Under the pieces are notes generated by a model that saw nothing but the letters and a program-made list of their open reading frames with translations, searched no databases and was not told the origin of the DNA. DNA of 64,000 nt from Atlantibacter sp. RC6 (GTDB lineage: Bacteria; Pseudomonadota; Gammaproteobacteria; Enterobacterales; Enterobacteriaceae). Where the stretch lies: the NCBI RefSeq assembly GCF_014193285.1, contig NZ_JACHZE010000002.1, positions 186,001 to 250,000 on the forward strand, read 5' to 3'. Position 1 is the first letter of the stretch. Every line of letters starts with the position of its first letter. This document shows, one piece after another, positions 63,506 to 64,000 of this stretch. The translations under genes and the position numbers were made by a program.

Positions 63506-63982
63506 ATGACTTATTTCGATGAATGTGCTGAATATGGACTTCCACGATTGCAAGTCGCCCGATTTACAGTGGCAGACGTGGATTATGAAGTACGTTTTAC
63601 ACAGATAACAACGGTAAACCCTTATGATTGCGCAGCGTTGTTTCCAGAGGGATTTATATTCCCATTATATGGTCACCATTATGATGTGACCTTTGATACC
63701 AAAGCTAACAGAATAAATAAGACGCCTTATAAACGAGCAGACAAATTACCAAACGGCGCGGGTACCCGGGTTCTTAAATGCGTTGAAAGAATAATTATTG
63801 ACCATTATACTCGCTTCAACGTTGGGCTTTATACCTTCGTTCCCGCAGACCATAAATTATTAACTGTCTACTGCCGATTTATAACTAAAAAGAAACATAA
63901 AGGATCAACCATTGAGGTTGGGCTGGAGCCCAACGGGAGGGCAAATGTCTTACGAACACCCAAATTCTGGGGACTGGCTTGA
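63506..63982 (+). CDS. Hypothetical 158-residue protein at the window edge
   Basis: The protein starts MTYFDECAEYGL, with AAGGAGGG 16-23 bases upstream. Soluble, mixed alpha/beta, with many Tyr and basic residues and no signal peptide; no family recognised. Its end overlaps the next gene start (63945) in another frame. Lower GC than the dgo operon, consistent with accessory DNA. Confidence 0.6.
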   Translation: MTYFDECAEYGLPRLQVARFTVADVDYEVRFTQITTVNPYDCAALFPEGFIFPLYGHHYDVTFDTKANRINKTPYKRADKLPNGAGTRVLKCVERIIIDHYTRFNVGLYTFVPADHKLLTVYCRFITKKKHKGSTIEVGLEPNGRANVLRTPKFWGLA

Positions 63983-64000
63983 ACAGTATCGTGCACATCA
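63945..64000 (+). CDS. Start of an unidentified gene (3' end beyond the window)
   Basis: ATG at 63945 preceded by GGGAGG at 5-bp spacing opens a frame reading MSYEHPNSGDWLEQYRAH to the window end, overlapping the last 38 bp of the upstream gene. Too short to identify. Overlap and strong ribosome-binding site suggest translational coupling with the 158-residue gene. Confidence 0.5.
   Translation, partial: MSYEHPNSGDWLEQYRAH

Overview
This is a chromosomal window from a member of the Enterobacteriaceae, most like Enterobacter, Kosakonia or Klebsiella relatives. The housekeeping genes ubiK, hldE, glnE, ygiF, ygiM, cca, uppP, folB, plsY, tsaD, rpsU-dnaG-rpoD, mug, tRNA ileX and nfeF/nfeR closely match the E. 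coli proteins and keep the E. coli order. The species cannot be fixed from sequence alone.

Layout. 1-18.3 kb is core chromosome, interrupted at 0.3-1.5 kb by a two-gene cassette: a lytic-transglycosylase/LysM protein and a LprI-like lysozyme inhibitor. In E. coli K-12 ileX is followed directly by nfeF. Here about 38 kb of accessory DNA lies between them (18.3-56.1 kb). In order it holds: (1) a 2.6-kb islet bounded by an imperfect 45-bp duplication of the ileX 3' end plus terminator, carrying an hsdM relic and a phosphatase/ADP-ribosylglycohydrolase fusion gene; (2) a small hypothetical gene, a siderophore receptor and its AraC-type regulator; (3) a two-gene system of an XRE-HTH/dynamin-like GTPase fusion and a partner protein, with paired operator-like repeats at its promoter; (4) two tiny membrane or secreted genes behind a three-hairpin leader; (5) a complete glycyl-radical propanediol (Grp) bacterial microcompartment locus; (6) a hexose-phosphate ABC transporter (afuABC) joined to a UhpABC-type sensory cascade.

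The microcompartment locus works as one pathway. A PocR-domain kinase and an AraC-type response regulator probably sense the diol. A dedicated S-adenosylmethionine synthetase and a radical-SAM activase switch on the glycyl-radical diol dehydratase. Acylating aldehyde dehydrogenase, PduL phosphotransacylase and acetate/propionate kinase yield ATP, while an iron alcohol dehydrogenase recycles NADH. Five shell proteins enclose the pathway: two standard BMC hexamer proteins, one GrpU-type, one tandem BMC-T and one pentamer. The dehydratase residues match those of B12-independent glycerol/propanediol dehydratase, so the likely substrate is 1,2-propanediol (or glycerol), not choline.

After nfeF/nfeR comes a tightly overlapping sugar-acid operon (57.7-63.3 kb): dgoK, dgoA, an MFS transporter, an IlvD/Edd-type dehydratase and a DapA-family lyase, with a palindromic operator candidate upstream but no regulator in the window. 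The right edge holds an unrecognised gene overlapping the start of another that runs off the window.

The best candidates for undescribed biology are the XRE-dynamin pair, the phosphatase/ADP-ribosylglycohydrolase islet at ileX, the transglycosylase/lysozyme-inhibitor pair, and an encapsulation-peptide-like insertion inside the glycyl-radical enzyme.
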